A stretch of 5,876 nt of DNA. Source: Ghiorsea sp. (GTDB lineage: Bacteria > Pseudomonadota > Zetaproteobacteria > Mariprofundales > Mariprofundaceae). The stretch covers positions 1 to 5,876 of the forward strand of contig JALUHL010000015.1 in the NCBI GenBank assembly GCA_027053695.1, given 5' to 3'. Positions 5,189-5,876 of this stretch are shown one piece after another. Position 1 is the first letter of the stretch. Every line of letters begins with the position of its first letter. A program made the position numbers and the translations under genes. The notes beneath the pieces were generated by a model, which saw only the letters and a program-made list of their open reading frames with translations, did not search any database and was not told the DNA's origin.

Positions 5189-5876
5189 ATGCGCATCATC
5201 ATATCGCCCGCAAAAAAACTTCATGAAGGCACGGCACTTCCAAACTACCCTGCCACACAGCCTATATTTTTATCTCAGTCACAACAGCTGATTGATATTT
5301 TATCCGTAAAAGACAGCTTTGAGATTGCAGATTTAATGAAGCTCAGCATCAAACTGGCAGATTTGAATATGCAACGCTACCAAAGCTGGCATACCCCCTT
5401 TACCACAGACAATGCGAAACAAGCTCTGTTTTCTTTCGCAGGCGATGTATATCAGGGTTTGGATGCTGCATCTTTAAGTGCGGCTGACATTGATTTTGCA
5501 CAGCAACATTTGCGTATATTATCGGGTTTGTATGGATTACTGCGCCCTTTAGATTTGATGCAGCCTTATCGCCTAGAAATGGGAACTAAGCTCGCCAACC
5601 CTAAAGGCAACAACTTGTATGACTTTTGGGGCGATACCCTAACCCAACAACTCAATCAAGAGTTAAACAGCACAGACACATTGATTAACCTTGCATCCAA
5701 CGAATATTTCAAAGCTATCAAGCCCAAGGTGCTCAATGCAAGCATCATCACACCCGCTTTCAAAGAAAACAAAGGTGGCACATATAAAGTTGTTGGTATT
5801 TACGCTAAAAAAGCGCGTGGTTTGATGAGCAGGTTTATCATTCAACATCAAATCACCCAAGCTGAAGATTTGAAAA
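5189..5876 (+). CDS. yaaA: Peroxide stress protein YaaA (UPF0246/DUF328), 3' end outside window
   Basis: In E. coli YaaA is a cytoplasmic protein induced by peroxide stress that limits free intracellular iron and so protects DNA and proteins from Fenton damage; it also binds DNA. The 229 visible residues cover most of the family's usual length (about 258 in E. coli) and run in frame to the window edge. Family hallmarks are the start MRIIISPAKKL, FAGDVYQGL (83-91), FAQQHLRILSGLYGLLRPLD (103-122) followed by LMQPYRLEMG, LYDFWGD (143-149), NLASNEYFKAIKPKVLNA (167-184), and YAKKARGLMSRFII (205-218). The match to E. coli YaaA as I remember it is close along the whole length. The ATG at 5189 has GAGG at 5176-5179, nine bases upstream. 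It is transcribed away from the kinase. I see no convincing promoter or OxyR-type site, though the gap of about 135 bp could hold one. Confidence 0.95.
   Translation, partial: MRIIISPAKKLHEGTALPNYPATQPIFLSQSQQLIDILSVKDSFEIADLMKLSIKLADLNMQRYQSWHTPFTTDNAKQALFSFAGDVYQGLDAASLSAADIDFAQQHLRILSGLYGLLRPLDLMQPYRLEMGTKLANPKGNNLYDFWGDTLTQQLNQELNSTDTLINLASNEYFKAIKPKVLNASIITPAFKENKGGTYKVVGIYAKKARGLMSRFIIQHQITQAEDLK

Noticed and set aside
5029..5226. A 65-codon + strand frame across the kinase-yaaA gap
   Set aside because: It overlaps the kinase start and the yaaA start in another frame; the gap is better explained by regulatory sites.

Overview
The window carries a flagellar hook operon, an orphan cytoplasmic sensor kinase and the start of a peroxide-stress gene. 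The organism is most likely a motile, moderately AT-rich proteobacterium. The hook genes run fliK-flgD-flgE, the order found in many deep-branching Proteobacteria and Firmicutes, rather than the flgBCDEFGHIJKL order of enteric gammaproteobacteria. A sigma54-type promoter in front of fliK and a strongly conserved proteobacterial YaaA both favour Proteobacteria. A lineage such as the Zetaproteobacteria is possible but is only a guess.

Layout. (1) Positions 1-335 (+) hold the C-terminal part of a gene I do not recognise; it enters from the left edge. (2) Positions 336-422 are an 87-bp gap with a good -24/-12 (sigma54) promoter at 395-411. (3) Positions 423-4272 (+) are a tight three-gene operon: fliK (hook-length ruler and switch), flgD (hook cap scaffold) and flgE (hook subunit). 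flgD and flgE each have a strong AGGAGA-type ribosome binding site. (4) Positions 4291-4327 are a 14-bp-stem hairpin that can terminate transcription on both strands. (5) Positions 4316-5053 (-) encode a soluble histidine kinase with no sensor domain, convergent with flgE; its stop codon lies inside the terminator stem. (6) Positions 5054-5188 are a divergent intergenic region with a probable promoter for the kinase and a pair of short direct repeats. (7) Position 5189 to the right edge (+) is yaaA, cut off by the window end after 229 codons.

The three flagellar products act together. FlgD caps the growing hook, FlgE polymerises beneath it, and FliK is secreted to measure the hook and switch the export apparatus to filament substrates. 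Nothing visible ties the kinase to this operon beyond adjacency, and no response regulator lies in the window. I see no wholly undescribed system. The points most worth a second look are the fliK start codon sitting at the predicted sigma54 transcription start, a perfect sigma54 core motif inside flgE, an extra PAGT-repeat insert in FlgE, and the stop codon embedded in the shared terminator.
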